Assembly: GCA_003013855.2 (NCBI GenBank)
Contig: ML058507.1
Coordinates: 1,302,001-1,366,000 of the forward strand
Length of the DNA stretch: 64,000 nucleotides
DNA from: Liriodendron chinense
Lineage: Eukaryota > Streptophyta > Magnoliopsida > Magnoliales > Magnoliaceae
Direction of reading: 5' to 3'
The notes beneath the pieces are model-generated. The model was not told the DNA's origin, ran no database searches, and was given only the letters and a program-made list of their open reading frames with translations. Both the position numbers and the translations under genes were made by a program. Below, in pieces: positions 12,057-24,712 of the stretch; the stretch's first letter is position 1; every line of letters begins with the position of its first letter.

Positions 12057-12199
12057 GTAGTCAATCGGCAAAGATTAGTACCTAATCACCAGCATCGACA
12101 AGCTCCGGGGATGTGTTTTGATAAGATGGTTGATTTCGTTTTAAGTACTAAAATGAGAAGTATTATAAGCTCTTTATAAGACTTTAGTTAATCCGTGTC

Positions 12200-12266
<67 letters not shown>

Positions 12267-14065
12267 ATGATTTTACCCATGCATTCAGATGGTTCAGCTG
12301 ATTATTTTTCATAGAGGAATTGCATGATCTATGATCTGAGGTTTTTCGATAAGTCCAGCTCATGCTTTGGTATTCGATTGTTGGTCTTTTGAGTCCCACC
12401 ATAGATGGACCCTAGCCCAAGAATTGCCTAGACTGGAAGATCCTAGCCGCTAACATTGTGTGTCTTAGTTGAATATGCACCATTGTTTATTTCTCTTTCA
12501 CATGGCTATTTCTTGACCATAAAATCAAAAGTCCAACATTGTTCTATCCAGTAGATATTTGGGACATGGCCAACCCATGGTGGGGCATAACAAACAATTG
12601 GTTTGAATTATTGAATCATGGGCTTCAGTTTTCAGGGTTAGAAACTCGAACACATTGTGTGAAGTCCTGCATCAGAGATTATGATTCCTTTGAAGATTTA
12701 GTATCGTTTTATTTTATATGTTTCTTCAGTTTATTTTTCAATCCTCTCAGGGAAGTGTGACCATTGTTGTGTCTTATTAGCCATCTATTTGCTGATCACA
12801 AATGGAAAGTTATGATCCTTCTATGAAGTAGAATTTTCGGGCATGGCTGATGTGTAGTGGGCCAATAGAACAGTAGCCTAGAAAGGTTGTACATCCATTC
12901 GAGCAAGCCCGAAGAAAAGAACTGAGCCACACTTATCATATAAACCTAGCCAAAGCAGGAACAATACAAAATACAGCCTACCCACATTAAACACAAAAAC
13001 AAACATCCTTTCCAACCATACAAATCATGTTGAATCAGCTCCAGTGATCTGCAATTCCATGGAACAAAATTAAACAACTCTGATACCATGAAATTCAAAT
13101 CCTACCTCGATTTAATGGCTATACACAATCATGGTGAAGTTGGAGATGCGTCAAGATGGCTTTGGTATCACTTTGAAGGCCTAAAAAAATCATTTTGGAA
13201 GGCTGAAATGGGCCACACGTTGCAGAAGCGACCAATGATCAAGACACATCAACATGGCTGATTACAGCCAATAGACCTTTGATTATCAACAGCTAAATTA
13301 AACGGTGGAATCGAAAGAGTGGTTGATAATCAAAGCCATTCGGAAATGAAACACTTAGTTTACCCCTCTATCCAATGGCTAAGATGATCACCAAGGAAAA
13401 GGCTGGAGATGGCGATGGAGATGCATGAGAACTCTAAAAGAGGGAGATGGCTGCCTTATTGCCTCAAATCAAATGGGTTGGGAGAGCTAGCTTACGTACA
13501 TAGACCTTGCCCATTCTCCCATGAGCCATTAATGATGAAGCACATTCTCCTACTGCTCATATAACTCGTGCATTTTCCAATGCATTCACATATCCCCATG
13601 AGATAACTCATAAGTATATCTCATTAATATGATTTTAGAATTTTTTTCAAAGGGGGTCCACAGTCCACTAGTGGGAGTGGCCGATCTTCAACCCGCTTGG
13701 CCCACTTGGAATGCCTGGCATAGTTGTACAACAAAGTAGATGCCACACTTCAAAATTCAGAACCCAAGTACAACGATGGGAATCCCTAGTCCTAGGGTGT
13801 GAACTAATACTTCATGCATTTATCTATCACATTTTTATATAATTCATCTCATATTTAAACCAAAGCATGATAAAATCATCCAAACCAAAATAATTACAAC
13901 TTAAACTTTAAATTAAACTTCATGAATTCAAATTCCAACTCTTCCATCATTACTAATTCTCTTCCAAACTCCTCACTTCAAGCTTATTAGTATTTTCAAA
14001 TAAAAATATCTAAAAACTAAACTCTAATGGAAATAACCATTCAGATAATCATTCTCCACTGCTCC
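12057..14065. other. Intergenic region downstream of the bZIP gene
   Basis: Includes the likely 3' UTR of the bZIP gene up to about 12200, then sequence rich in degenerate 'gggcccacc'-like words. No gene or element with clear ends was found. A 73-codon open frame at 12539-12760 resembles nothing I recognise. Confidence 0.5.
12201..12264. repeat. Compound (AT)n(GT)n microsatellite
   Basis: (AT)8 at 12201-12216 followed by about 24 GT units to 12264, just downstream of the bZIP stop codon. Confidence 0.97.
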
Positions 14066-15060
14066 TGTCACGCCCCAAACTTCAAGTACTCGAGTACGAC
14101 TACTCAAGACCCGAATCCCAAGCTCGTGAACAAAAATAATTAATATCCATTACAATCTACACAATTCATTCGAATTTAATAGGTATTTATACCCAAATTA
14201 AAAAAAAATTATTGAAATAAATCTCATTGACGTATTGTTCACTGTTCAAGTCTTTACTCTTAACTAATCTCTCTATTACATTAAAATTTCAAATTTAAAT
14301 AAAACCCAATAAATAAAATAGTGTTGAAATTTAAACTAAACCTAATTAATGAAAAGGAAAACTAATAGTAGAGGCCTGCCTACTCGTAATACTCTTAACT
14401 CAACACCTATAAAATTGTCAAAGTTGGATGAGTATAACAAATCAGTAAGATCATATTTTGTCAATTTCTAAAAACTTCTGATTTTATACAATTAACAAAA
14501 TAGAGTTAAAATAAGGCAAAAATAAAGTAATATCATGAATTATAATGCGAGAGATGTAATGCTTTGACGAGTCATAGAGCAAGAAGACACACGTGGCAGT
14601 GCAAATTTTGTAAACTTTACCTCTTTGAATAATATGGTCCTCGCCACGTGATTCTAACAACCATAGGCCTAAGTAATTCAAGTGGTTCCCAAGTTAGTGC
14701 TTGGCACAGACATGGTTCGTGCAATGGCGTGATAGCCAAATTTCAGACCTAGTTGAGTAAAGCATCTTTACTTAATGCGTGAAAAACAGTGCACCAATAC
14801 ACTAAAAAATTTCACTATTTATTTTTAGTGACACTCGAAAATGACATTAATAATGCCTAGCAATGAGTCGGCCCAAAATCAATAATTTTAAATAGTGGCA
14901 CATGAAAATGACACTAATTAGGCCCTAGTCAACCCCAAATGCTCGACAAGCATAGGTCAAAATCCAGGTGTGAACCAATCCGTTGCGTATCATTGCTAGA
15001 CCTGCCGGCCTACCCAACCTACCCACAATCGCTGCCAATATATTAGGGATGTCATTGGTC
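14066..15060 (-). mobile_element. Degraded Del-like LTR, 3' part
   Basis: On the minus strand the sequence ends GTTTGGGGCGTGACA at 14066, a typical gypsy LTR terminus. Further in, the minus strand contains 'cttactgatttgttatactc', like the 'cactgagttg' block of the 59767-62893 LTR. The 5' limit is not visible and the right boundary is a guess. Confidence 0.45.
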
Positions 15061-15075
15061 CGTGCCCAGGCCACG

Positions 15076-15080
<5 letters not shown>

Positions 15081-15119
<39 letters not shown>
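15081..15119. repeat. Poly(A) tract, 39 bp
   Basis: Uninterrupted A run on the plus strand. It could be the tail of an unidentified retroposed sequence or slippage; nothing upstream identifies a source. Confidence 0.9.
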
Positions 15120-15121
<2 letters not shown>

Positions 15122-15379
15122 AACTAGACTAGTTTAAAATCTAGGTCTAAGTCAGCCCATGCTCACATGGTGATTAGTCCTACCAATAACCTTCGGTAGG
15201 CCAATTCAAAATTCTAGCTCATACTAATGTTGCTCACTCATTAACCCTAGGATTCAATCCCTCTATTCTCGTGCCAAAAACCTAACTGCATACATTTAAT
15301 AAAGGGTGTTGTTTACAAATAACCTTGCATGGATCACTTGTGCAAACCAACAAGGCACATAATGTTTAGTGGAAAGAGG

Positions 15380-16077
15380 CTTCTGACAACCATTTAAAGT
15401 TCGTCTCGGCTGCCCGATGGTCTCCCACCTCCTCTATGCTGACGACACCGTGATTTTCACCAATGGTTCTGTGAGATAGCCGAAGCTCATCATCTCCTTC
15501 TTGCAAAAATGTGAAGTTGTTTCATGTTTGTGCATTAACGAACAGAAAAGTAGATTCATTACTTCCTCGTATAAGCCAGTTGGTCGGATTCGGACCATCG
15601 AGAGGGTGCTTAGTATTTTGCACTCCTGCTCTCCTCTGGTCTATCCAGGTGCACCCATCTTCAAAGGGCGAGGGAGGATCTCTTTATTCCTCCCATTGGT
15701 GGAGAAATTCCAAAGTCATGTGGCTGCTTAGAAGAGCAGGTTGATGGCTCAAGGAGAAAGATTGGTGTTGGTCAATCATGTCCTCAGCAGAATCTTGGTG
15801 CATCTAATGGTGGTGGTTGACATTCTAGTCGGCACTATGCAGCTGTTCAACAAAATCCTTTGGAACTTCTTCTGGGGGTGGAAAGAGGGCAAGAAGAAAA
15901 TGCACTAGGTTGGCTGGGACAGGATCTCAATCCCAAAATTGGAAGGGGACCTGGGTATCAGGCCATTCAGAGAGGTGCAAAAATGTTTCAGAATTAAGTT
16001 AGCATGGGCAGTCAAAGACTCTTCGAACATAAGTGGGTGGGTGTCTTTATCATTGTGGAGGCTTCGAGAACCCCCCC
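15380..16077 (+). pseudogene. LINE reverse transcriptase fragment (5' piece)
   Basis: Non-LTR retrotransposon RT copies element RNA at the nicked target. The catalytic box is seen in SHLLYADDTVIF (YADD codons at 15435-15446), followed by an INEQKSRF-like segment. Later frames encode GAPIFKGR, FLPLVEK and, near 15930, IPKLEGDLGIRPF, all standard plant L1-type RT landmarks in the right order. There are several frame changes and stops. The sequence breaks at about 16077, where a Copia LTR starts; the 3' end of the same LINE reappears at 28424. The N-terminal endonuclease is absent. Confidence 0.82.
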
Positions 16078-16719
16078 ATTGCATATCATACCAACAATGC
16101 CAGTGAACCGAGATCCAATCTCCAGTCTCACCCACAAACGATAAACAGGAAGAAATATGATCTAGAAGTAGAATTTAAGCAAACCAACAATCACAAGACA
16201 AATTTTACGTGGAAAAACCCCAAACAAGGGTAAAAAACCACGGTGCAAACTTCCACTATGAAGAAGACAAAGATACAAGCAATACACTTACCTTCTCTGA
16301 TGCTCCCATGTACAAAGATGTCCCTTTTTGCTAACCTCTCGCCTCTTTCTCACCTTGGACGTATAGAAACCCTAATCCCATACCCTAATCCCGGATTACA
16401 CCCACATATATAGTAAAACCTTAAAATAGAACTCAATTTAAGAAACCCTGCACTTACAAGTCGCGGCCGGTCAGGCGCCCAGTCAGGCTTGGTTTGGCGC
16501 CCGTCCACTTCAGAAAACGTCCAACGAATTCAAGAGGAAATCACCCAATTATCGGGCACTCGGTCCACTTGACCGTCGGGTGCCCGGCTGTTCACAGAAC
16601 AGTCCAGAGACTTATTGTCTCAAAATATCTTATTATCAGGTGCCCGGTCCTCAAACCGTCCAGGCGCTCGACTACCTCCTTGGTCAGCTGTCTAGTGTGA
16701 ATGGCTCCACACCCCAACA
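16078..16719 (-). repeat. 3' LTR of the Tork-like Copia
   Basis: About 642 bp, beginning on the minus strand TGTTGGGGTGTGG right after the polypurine tract CCAAGTGGGAGAT. The U3 is rich in 'ggcgcccg' words. The transcription core reads 'ggtgtaatccgggattag' on the minus strand near 16400. The U5 carries 'caccgtggttttttaccc'. Confidence 0.88.
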
Positions 16720-16732
16720 ATCTCCCACTTGG
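16720..16732 (-). promoter_or_regulatory. Polypurine tract of the Tork-like Copia
   Basis: CCAAGTGGGAGAT on the minus strand directly abuts the 3' LTR; it primes plus-strand DNA synthesis in Copia elements. Confidence 0.75.
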
Positions 16733-16786
16733 AGACACATCACCATAGTCCTTCGTCTTCTACATCTGGAGTGTACCACCTCCACG

Positions 16787-18304
16787 TCTTCAAGCCTGAA
16801 GACCAATCAAAGCTGAACAGAGTTTCAGCTTCTCCCATGTGACTGCCTTGGTTAACATATCCACAGGGTTCTTACTTGTATGGATTTTCTCCAGAGCAAT
16901 TGATCCATCTTCTAGTAACGAACGTATGAAGTGATATCTGATGTCAATATGCTTGGTCCTTGAATGAAAGACTAAATTCGTAGCCAAGTGTATTGCACTC
17001 TGATTATCACTGTACAGCTTGCAATCTGCTTGCTTCTTCCCCAACTCTTCCATAAAACCTTGCATCCACACCATCTCCTTGCACGCTTCTGTAGCTGCAA
17101 CTTACTCTACTTCTGTTGTACTGATGGATACTATCTTTTGTAACTGAGAGACCCAATTGACTGTAGCACTACCCAGAGTAAAGACATACCCTGTAATGCT
17201 CCTTCTTCTGTCAATATCCCCTGCCAAGTCTGAATCGACGTAGCCTTGTAGCTCGATTTTCAATCCTCCATAATACAACCCTACATCCACAGTACCTACT
17301 AGGTATCCGAGGATCCACTTCACAGCTTCTCAATGTTCCTTCCCGGGGTTGTTCATGAACCTGCTAACAACTCCCACTACTTGAGAAATATCTGGCCTCG
17401 TGCTAACTATAACATACATGAGGCTCCCTATAGCTGACGCGTATGTGACTTTAGCCATGTAGTCCCGTTCTTCCTACGTCTTCGCACCTTGCTCCTTTGA
17501 AAGCTTGAAGTGGTTGGCTAATGGAGTGCTAACTAGCTTAACACCTCCCATACTGAATCGATCAAGTACCTTGGCTATGTACTCTACCTGTGACAAAACT
17601 AGCTTCTTGTTTTACCTATCACGCTCTATCCTCATGCCTAGAACTTGTTTTGCGGCTCCCAAATCCTTCATGGCAAATTCTCTAGACAATTGTCTTTTGA
17701 GATCTGAGATGTCTTTCATGCTTGATCCGGCTACAAGCATATCATCAACGTATAGAAGAAGGATGATGTACAACGTATCAAATTTCTTCAAGTAATAACA
17801 GTGGTTTGCATAACATCTCCTGAACCCGTTTCCCGACATGAAACTGTCGAACTTCTTGTACCACTGGCTCGGGGCCTGCTTCAGGCCATATAGACTCTTT
17901 TTCAGTCTACACACCTTGTTCTCCTTTCCTGGTGCCACATATCCAGTCTGCTGATGCATGTATATCTCTTCTTCAATGTCTCCATAAAGAAAGGCTGTCT
18001 TAACATCTAGCTGCTCTAGATGTAGATTCTCTGTAGCCACTATACTCAAAACCATGCGAATCGTAGACATCTTCACCATTGGCAAAAATATTTCAGTGAA
18101 GTCGATACCTACCTTTTATTGGAAGTCTTTCACAACCAGTCTGGCCTTGTATCGCTTCAAACTATCGTGCTCCTCCTTTAGTCTGTAAACCCACTTATTA
18201 TGAAGAGCTTTCTTACCCTTAGGTAGAGTAACGAGCTCCCACATTTTATTAGACTTAAGAGAGTCCATCTCATCATCCATGGCATACTCCCACTTAACCC
18301 GCAT
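16787..18304 (-). pseudogene. Copia RT and RNase H, decayed
   Basis: RT motifs run from NKWVYRLKEE (about 18200) through LEQLDVKTAFLYGDIEEEIY and SLYGLKQAPSQWYK to the catalytic LLLYVDDMLVAG near 17740. RNase H follows: GYVDSDLAGD, then a TEACKE block, NQSAIHLATN and SRTKHIDIRYHFIR, ending KNPVDMLTKA and a short C-terminal tail near the polypurine tract. Stops interrupt the frame, for example at 18116, 17612 and 17102. The order IN-RT-RH is that of Ty1/copia. YVDD is intact but the polyprotein cannot be translated. Confidence 0.92.
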
Positions 18305-19419
18305 ATCTGACTATAATGCCTTTTCAAAACACTTTGGTTCAACATCATCTGTTAGCAGTAGATAATGTAAGGAGGGGTGAGTATCGGACCTTGGGTCTCC
18401 TCTCTCGAGTGGACCTCCTCACAACCGGTGTCTGTGACTCTGCCTCATCATGCTCCTGTGCATGCTCATCCCGTGGCACTATAACACCCGTGTCCGGTAA
18501 CTCTTCTAACTTTACGAATTCCTTCTCATCGGCCTTATTTTGCTTTTACTGCAAACTGTCCTTATGCATCACTTTTTCATTAAAGATTACGTCCTTGTTT
18601 TTTTTTTATGATTTTTCAGTTCTCTGTCTCCTAAAATTAGTAGCCAAAATCATGCTGCCCATAGACTATAAACGTGCACCTCTTGGACTTTGCATCCAGC
18701 TTGCTTCTGTGCTCTGCATCAATGTAAACATAAAAGTGCAACCAAACACTCTGAGATGTGCAAGGTTCACCTCTTTTCAAGTCCACGTTTCTTCTGGTAA
18801 CCCACCATCCAATGGTGCTGAGGGACTTCTATTGATGAGATATACGGAAATATTTACAGCATTTGCTTAAAAGGTCTTGGGTAACCCTGCATGTAACCTC
18901 ATACTCTTGACGCGCTCAAGGATGGTCCTGTTAATGCGCACAGCCACACCGTTCTGCTGCGATGTCCCTGTAATCATTTTTTATGTTTGAATTCATTTGT
19001 TGCACAATACTCCTCAAATTTCTTATCACAATACTCTCTCCCATTATCTGATCTGAGACATTTTACTGTTTTACCTGTCTCGTTTTCTACCATAACCTTC
19101 CACTTCTTAAATACGTCAAACACCTCAGATTTATATTTTATGAAATAGACTCACAGTTTTCTATTAGCATCATCAATAAAGGAAAAAAAATAACATGATC
19201 CACCAAGAGATAATACCTATGTCGGTCCTCATACATCAGTGTGTATAAGCTCCAATAGATACGTCTTTGGAGCTCGTCCTGTCTTCTTGACGCTTACTCT
19301 CTTCTGCTTGCCACACACGCAATCCTCGCAGAATTTCAGATCAATTGCTTTCAACCCTGGTAACTTTCCCTTTAATAATATTTCATCCCCTTCTCACTCA
19401 TATGTCCCAACCTCTGATG
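18305..19419 (-). pseudogene. Copia integrase, heavily decayed
   Basis: On the minus strand the zinc-binding HRLGHMSEKG block (about 19410) and CEDCVCGKQ precede the first catalytic region LIHTDV. FIDDANRK and SDNGREY (second catalytic Asp) follow. Several Trp codons are stops. The last third, where the catalytic Glu should be, is frameshifted. Ordinary inactivated Copia integrase. Confidence 0.82.
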
Positions 19420-20666
19420 TCATAACTGCCCATTCACTCTAGTTGATGCGACTAAGAATGAACTATACGATCCAAAAGTCACGTACAAAGTACCTTCCTT
19501 CTTGCCTCGAAATATCACTAAGGCACCTTTTGTGACCTTCCAGGAATCACTAGTGAATGTCGTCACATATCCGGTATCGGCCAACTGCCCCACTAAGATC
19601 AAATTCCGTCTCAAACTCGGTACATGTCTGTCATCCTTCAACTTCAAGAGTGTTTTGTCTTTCTGACTTATGTGAACGTCTCCCTTACCAACAATACTGC
19701 ATGGCTCATCATCACCTAGGTAGACTCTTCCGAAGTTACCTGACACATAATCATGAATAACTTCTTTCGACGAAGTGGCATGAAACGAAGCACCCGAGTT
19801 TATAACCCAAGACTCATTCCGCACATCAAGAGACAAGATCAATGCCTCTGTATCACTCTCCTCAGATAGATTCACTAAATCCTTCCCACCTTGAGAGCTT
19901 CCTTCTTGTTTCTTAAGTGTCTTGCAATCACACTTCATGTGCCCCTTCTTCCCACAATGCCAACACCCATCCTTGTCTTTCGGTCCCTTGGAGTTATTTC
20001 TCGACTTGGAACACCCATGTTTATTGCCTCCTTTGTTTGAAGATCTTCCTCTTCCTTCAACATTTAGAGCATTCCCTAAATCCCCTGAAGCTCCCGATGC
20101 CTTCCTTCTAGATTCTTTACTGAGAATTAGACCGCCCACATCATCGAATTTTAACTTCATAAACCTTGAGGAATTGCTCACGGCAATCACCAAACCATCC
20201 CAACTGTTTGGCAAACTGGACAAGATCAATAGTGCCCATACCTCATCTCAAAAGTGATGCCAACGGATTCCAATTGGCTTGTAATTGTATTGAACTCGTT
20301 TAGATGTTCAGCCACACCCCCACCATTTGACATCTTCATGTTGAATAGTTGTTTCATAAGATGAACCTTGTTGGACGCCGAAGGTTTCTCATACATCGTA
20401 GCCAATGCTTGCATTAATTCTTTTGTGATCTTTACTTTGGATATATTGAAGGCGACACTCTTAGACAAAGACAGTCGGATCGTTCCTAGAGTCTTTTAAT
20501 CCACTAAAGCTCATTCATCATCTATCATCTTCTCTGGTTTTTTTACTTTTCCTTCTAGAGAAACATAGAAGTCCTTCTAATACAGATAATCCTCCATCTG
20601 CATCTTCTAGAAGGCAAAGTTTAAACCATTAAACTTCTCAATTCTAGTCTTCCCTTCTTCCGTCAT
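19420..20666 (-). pseudogene. Copia gag and protease, decayed
   Basis: The ATG at 20666 begins MTEEGKTRIEKFNG, a typical Tork-like gag start. Stops replace conserved Trp codons in the first 70 residues. HLMKQLFNMKM and ILSSLPNSWDGL mark the gag core. A zinc knuckle CWHCGKKGHMKCDC is intact near 19970. The protease motif reads WVINSGASF, so the catalytic Asp of DSGAS is Asn. The frame runs on through the gag-pre-integrase block to 19420. A frameshift lies near 20230. Confidence 0.9.
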
Positions 20667-20691
20667 CGCTCCCACTTAAACTAAACCAATA

Positions 20692-20703
20692 GCTCTGATA
20701 CCA
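20692..20703 (-). promoter_or_regulatory. Primer-binding site (initiator tRNA-Met)
   Basis: TGGTATCAGAGC on the minus strand, two bases after the 5' LTR end; the standard Copia primer site. Confidence 0.93.
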
Positions 20704-20705
20704 GT

Positions 20706-20763
20706 TGTTGCGCAACACACCAACAACATTGGTGAACTGAGATCCAATCTCCGGTCTCATCCA
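20706..20763 (-). repeat. 5' LTR of the Tork-like Copia, inner piece
   Basis: Matches 16078-16135 of the 3' LTR, including 'gagatccaatctcc'. It stops at 20763, where the inserted element begins. Confidence 0.9.
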
Positions 20764-21013
20764 TGTTGAGCCTCCAATTTATACATGATCTAACCCATTA
20801 CATCACATTATATGCATGGTTTGCATGTTTAAAAGACCCATCTAATACATGTTTTGTGATTGTAGGAATGAGAGTGGCTTTGCCCAATTGGTGACCAAAA
20901 GGGCACATTTAGGAGCCTTGGATGAAGACCCAAGGTAGGCCAAAGAAAGAAGAAAGCAAAGAGAGAGAAAGGAGAGAAGAAAAGAAAGAAGAAAGAATGC
21001 AGAAAATGGGTCT

Positions 21014-21112
21014 GACCGGTCAATACCGGTCGGCCAAGAAGGCCCGACCGGTCATGACCGGTCGGTTGCACTCCCTGGACACCTAACAGACAGGCTAGAC
21101 CGGTCGGCCATG
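21014..21112. repeat. Cluster of ACCGGT palindromes in the U3
   Basis: Five copies of GACCGGTC or one-base variants within about 100 bp. The equivalent cluster in the 3' LTR is at 26041-26155. Confidence 0.85.
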
Positions 21113-21888
21113 CAATTTCAAATTTTCAAATTTCAAACAGCAGGCTATTCCCGTTTTTGAATTTTCGGCTCAGTTTTTGGGGGCCATCTTGATGATATTT
21201 GGAAATCTAACAAAATCCATGTCAAATAGGAGCTCGACTCCGAAATAATCCAAGTGGTTTCATGTCGATCGGAGCTACGGATTGACTGTGGTGGCCAAAA
21301 CAATACGAACTGTCCAGAAAGTTCCAGATTCCGCCTACTCAACTCTGGGCCGGTCCAGGTGGCCCATCATTGATGATATGAAGAATCTACTTTGACCATC
21401 TTCTAAAACACATCTATATATGAATAACCACAAAGTTTCAGATCAAAAGGATGTGTGGTTTGATCGTACCGGTTAAAGAAAGATGGACCATCCAGAAAGA
21501 TTCAACTACTCAGATTTTATAAAAGGCTTAAGTGTTCTGATTGTCACACCTAATTCTGGAATTCTTTTGAACAATCTAATCCATCTATCATGTAGAGGAG
21601 GAAGTTTTCTACCAATGTTCAAAATTTGAGATCAATTCGACCTTTGTACACTCCGTAGCGTTGAAAGCAAGATGACTGGTTCTGAAGGTACCCGAATTAC
21701 GAATTTTGAGTGGCGGTCGCTGATCTGATTGGTGGGCCCATTTAGAAGATAATCTTGGAAATCTAAATCATCAATGAGGAAGATCACATTACAAAGAAGT
21801 TACAAATCAAATTTGAAGGCAATCCGACCATTGGTTAAGCCATATGAAGCGAAACAATATCTGTTATGTTGCGATACTCTTGATGTAT

Positions 21889-21896
21889 TATAAAAA
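21889..21896 (+). promoter_or_regulatory. TATA box of the LARD-like 5' LTR
   Basis: TATAAAAA followed by 'gaggtgctctcttc'. The same context occurs in the 3' LTR at 26914. Confidence 0.6.
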
Positions 21897-22842
21897 GAGG
21901 TGCTCTCTTCTATTCCAAATCAAGCCGGGACGTGGGGAGCAAGGAATTCAAGTCATAGAAGGCTTCCTAGCTTCCTCTAGCTAGTTTTTCTTCCTTCTTT
22001 TAGTTCTAGTTCTAGTTTTTAATATGCTTTTCATTGGCTAATCTCTTAGCTAGAGCTAAGAGGTGAAACTTATAGTTTACCTAGATATTTTAATTCATTT
22101 TATTAGTTTCAAATTTGGATTTATTGAAGAATAATGGTTTTTAGAAGTTTGAATAAAGTTCTAAGTAGTTTGTCTTAATCTTATGATGGCTCATGGATGT
22201 TTGGAAGAATTGCTTTACTTCTTAATTATTTTACATGACTCTAGATCTATATGCTCTGAGGAATCGGATTCAATACGCTCTAGACTTAGATTTCCATGTG
22301 GGAACTTAAACCAAAGTTCTACCTTTTTGTTCTAAATTATGAATTATGTGTTGATTGTTCATATGACTTAAATGAAGCTCATATCATGATATAGTTAAGC
22401 TTTGTGACAGGGTTTGATGAGTATCATGGTTATGATCTTAACCTATTGGAACTAGGATTGACTTATGCAATTGAGTGTGCTCAAGTCCTAACTTGAATTG
22501 AGGGAATCATGTGCATTAATCACACATATGACAGATTGATTTGATAATATAACCGCTCTGTCATCCGGCTAGATAGGATTTGATTTCGATTCTAGTTGAG
22601 GAATTGAGAAACCTTAGTGATTATGCATCAAAGGAGAGCTATAAGTGGATCCTTGATGCTCTAGTTAGCCTTTCATAATCAGATTTTTCGATTTCATGTT
22701 TAAAGCCAATTTCACAAACCTCTTAGATTCTAGTTATTAGGATAGTTGGAATTGTTCACCTCCTTCCCTGTGGATCGACCTCGGTCTTACCGGGATTATT
22801 ATTACATCACAACCCTAAACTTGGGGCGAGCGAACAAGTTTT

Positions 22843-22860
22843 TGGCGCCGTTACCGGAGA
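22843..22860 (+). promoter_or_regulatory. Primer-binding site, tRNA-Asp type
   Basis: TGGCGCCGTTACCGGAGA, six bases after the LTR end. Athila/Tat elements use TGGCGCCGTTGCCGGGGA; this copy has two or three differences. Confidence 0.82.
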
Positions 22861-23105
22861 AGAGGTTGAACAGTTCTAATTGTTCTAATAGCTATAGAGT
22901 AGTCTTAGTTAGGAAGGATTTTTAGTTTTTTTAGAAGTAGTTTTTTATTTTTTCTAGATTACTAACAATTTTCTATTTTTGTGTTTTGTAGGAACTTAGT
23001 TGCTGACATAGTTCTCACCTTCACGGGTAACATCTCTCCATCTCCATTTCTTCTTTTTGTTCTTCTTCCTAGATTAGGGTAGTTTCTACTCTTTAAAATC
23101 TCATT

Positions 23106-24712
23106 ATGGCTGATTAGAAGTGTGGTGCCTATGCATACCTTTTAAAAGATGAGATGTCAGACCATGGAATCCAAACTCATTATGATTGGAACAATTATAA
23201 GCATAAATATTTTTCTAAGACTAAATCTACTTCTAATACTTTTAAGACATTGCGAGATTACTGGAATGAGAACAATGTGTATAACTTTTCACCGGGTAAG
23301 ATGATATGAGAGTATCGAAAAGAGATGAATAATGTTCCACCAGTTAAGACAATGCATAATCATTTGTATGGCTATGCATATCAACAACCATATAAAAGCC
23401 CAACATATAACATGCATAATCCAAATTGGTGAGAGCATCAAAATTTCAACTTGGAAGATGAGCCAACCATGGATGTCAACAATTATCCTCAAGAGTTTCT
23501 TTCTCATGAGCCGTAACCGACACGAACTCTTGAGGATACGCTGTGAGAGTTTATAGAAATAACTGAGCAATGCATACAAAAGCTCTCGCAATCTCAAAAT
23601 TCAGAATTCGACATTGGGAACACCGAATCAATCACCAACAATGAGGAGGATGAGGCCATCCAAGCCCAACCCTCTTCTGATTTAATGACTAAACTTTTAG
23701 AGGATGTCGATTTCAGTGATCTCAACATTATCATCGATTATGGTGAATCGACTATCTCTTTTAGGTATTCTGATTTGAACGATGAAGAGATTTCAAGGAC
23801 GGTTGACGAACCTGAGGAATCTACAAAATCTGAAAATGATAGTTTGATTGCCTACAATGAGGATTTGAAGGATGAGTGTGAACCCATGATTTCTTCTTCC
23901 AATGGACCGAATATTTATGAGTCGCTAAAAGATATTCTTACTAGAGATATGGCCGAGGTGGATCTCTTTGAGTCCTCCCACCAACATAACATGACCAATT
24001 CTATTGGGGAAGAACTCCCTTGGGTTGAAAATTCTGTTTCTTTGGATGACAAGGTGGCACAATCTGAAATTTTGAAAGATCAACCAATGCTAGATGATGT
24101 GCTTACCACTGAATCTGAAAAATTTTCTTTAGAAGACCTCCCCTCTATAGAGGAGGAATTCCTTACCCTTGAAGCAGAATTTTCTCAATCACTTAGGAAG
24201 AACGAGGACCCTTCATCCGACTCTCTCGATTTCCTAGAGGAATGCATGACCCACCCCTATGTCTGGATGATGAGATGATTAAGGAGTTGGATAGTTTGTT
24301 AGACACGGTGTTGGTGCCTAAAGAACACCATTCCACTGATTTACACTCTTTACCATTGACTGTGGAAGCACCGTGCAATTCTGAAATTGTAGAGGAGACA
24401 ACTCGAACTGAAGAATACTTGATAAATGTCTCTCCACCATCATGGGTTCTTCAACCCATTGAAAATTCTGATTGGGAGGACCCGTTTTTAATCAATTACA
24501 ACTCAATTCAGAACTCGAAGAGATATCTTTTTGCTGCTCTTATCTCCTCCTTACATGCGTGTGGTGCACACTATAATTGGACCTTAATGAAGAAACACAC
24601 CCATGCGTACATTCGAGCAGGACTTTGGATGGTCCTCATAAGAAACCTATTGAAATTCATGAAGATCCTGCTCAAATTTGATCATGTAGTCGATCAGACT
24701 AATCAAAGGTAG
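23106..24712 (+). pseudogene. Acidic gag-like ORF of the LARD-like element
   Basis: A single ancestral frame runs from the ATG at 23106 to about 24275 with five in-frame stops before 23685 and an open stretch after it. A frameshift near 24255 continues into a second open stretch ending at 24712. The first part contains SPGKM, then SLEDTL-like wording (LEDTL followed by EFIEITEQCIQ), reminiscent of the proline-poor end of Athila/Tat gag. The second part is strongly acidic (many Glu/Asp), with no zinc knuckle and no catalytic motif. Its function is unknown. An encapsidation or packaging role would be inference only. Confidence 0.6.

Larger units (their letters stand above)
20764..22836 (+). repeat. 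5' LTR of the LARD-like element
   Basis: 2073 bp, directly repeated at 25791. The U3 contains a cluster of five ACCGGT palindromes at about 21014-21110. A TATA box lies at 21889-21896. The end GCGAACA is followed by the primer site. Confidence 0.95.

Noticed and set aside
12539..12760. 73-codon open frame
   Set aside because: No motif, no supporting context; intergenic.
13060..13110. Copia primer site on the minus strand (ctctgataccat)
   Set aside because: The 11-bp match stands alone; I could not find LTR or coding sequence next to it.
16360..16400. Interstitial telomere repeats (ccctaatccc; also 1080-1115)
   Set aside because: Only two or three degenerate units, inside LTR sequence; not a telomere array.
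20692..20703. Possible tRNA-Met gene fragment
   Set aside because: Only the 12-nt primer site is present, adjacent to an LTR.
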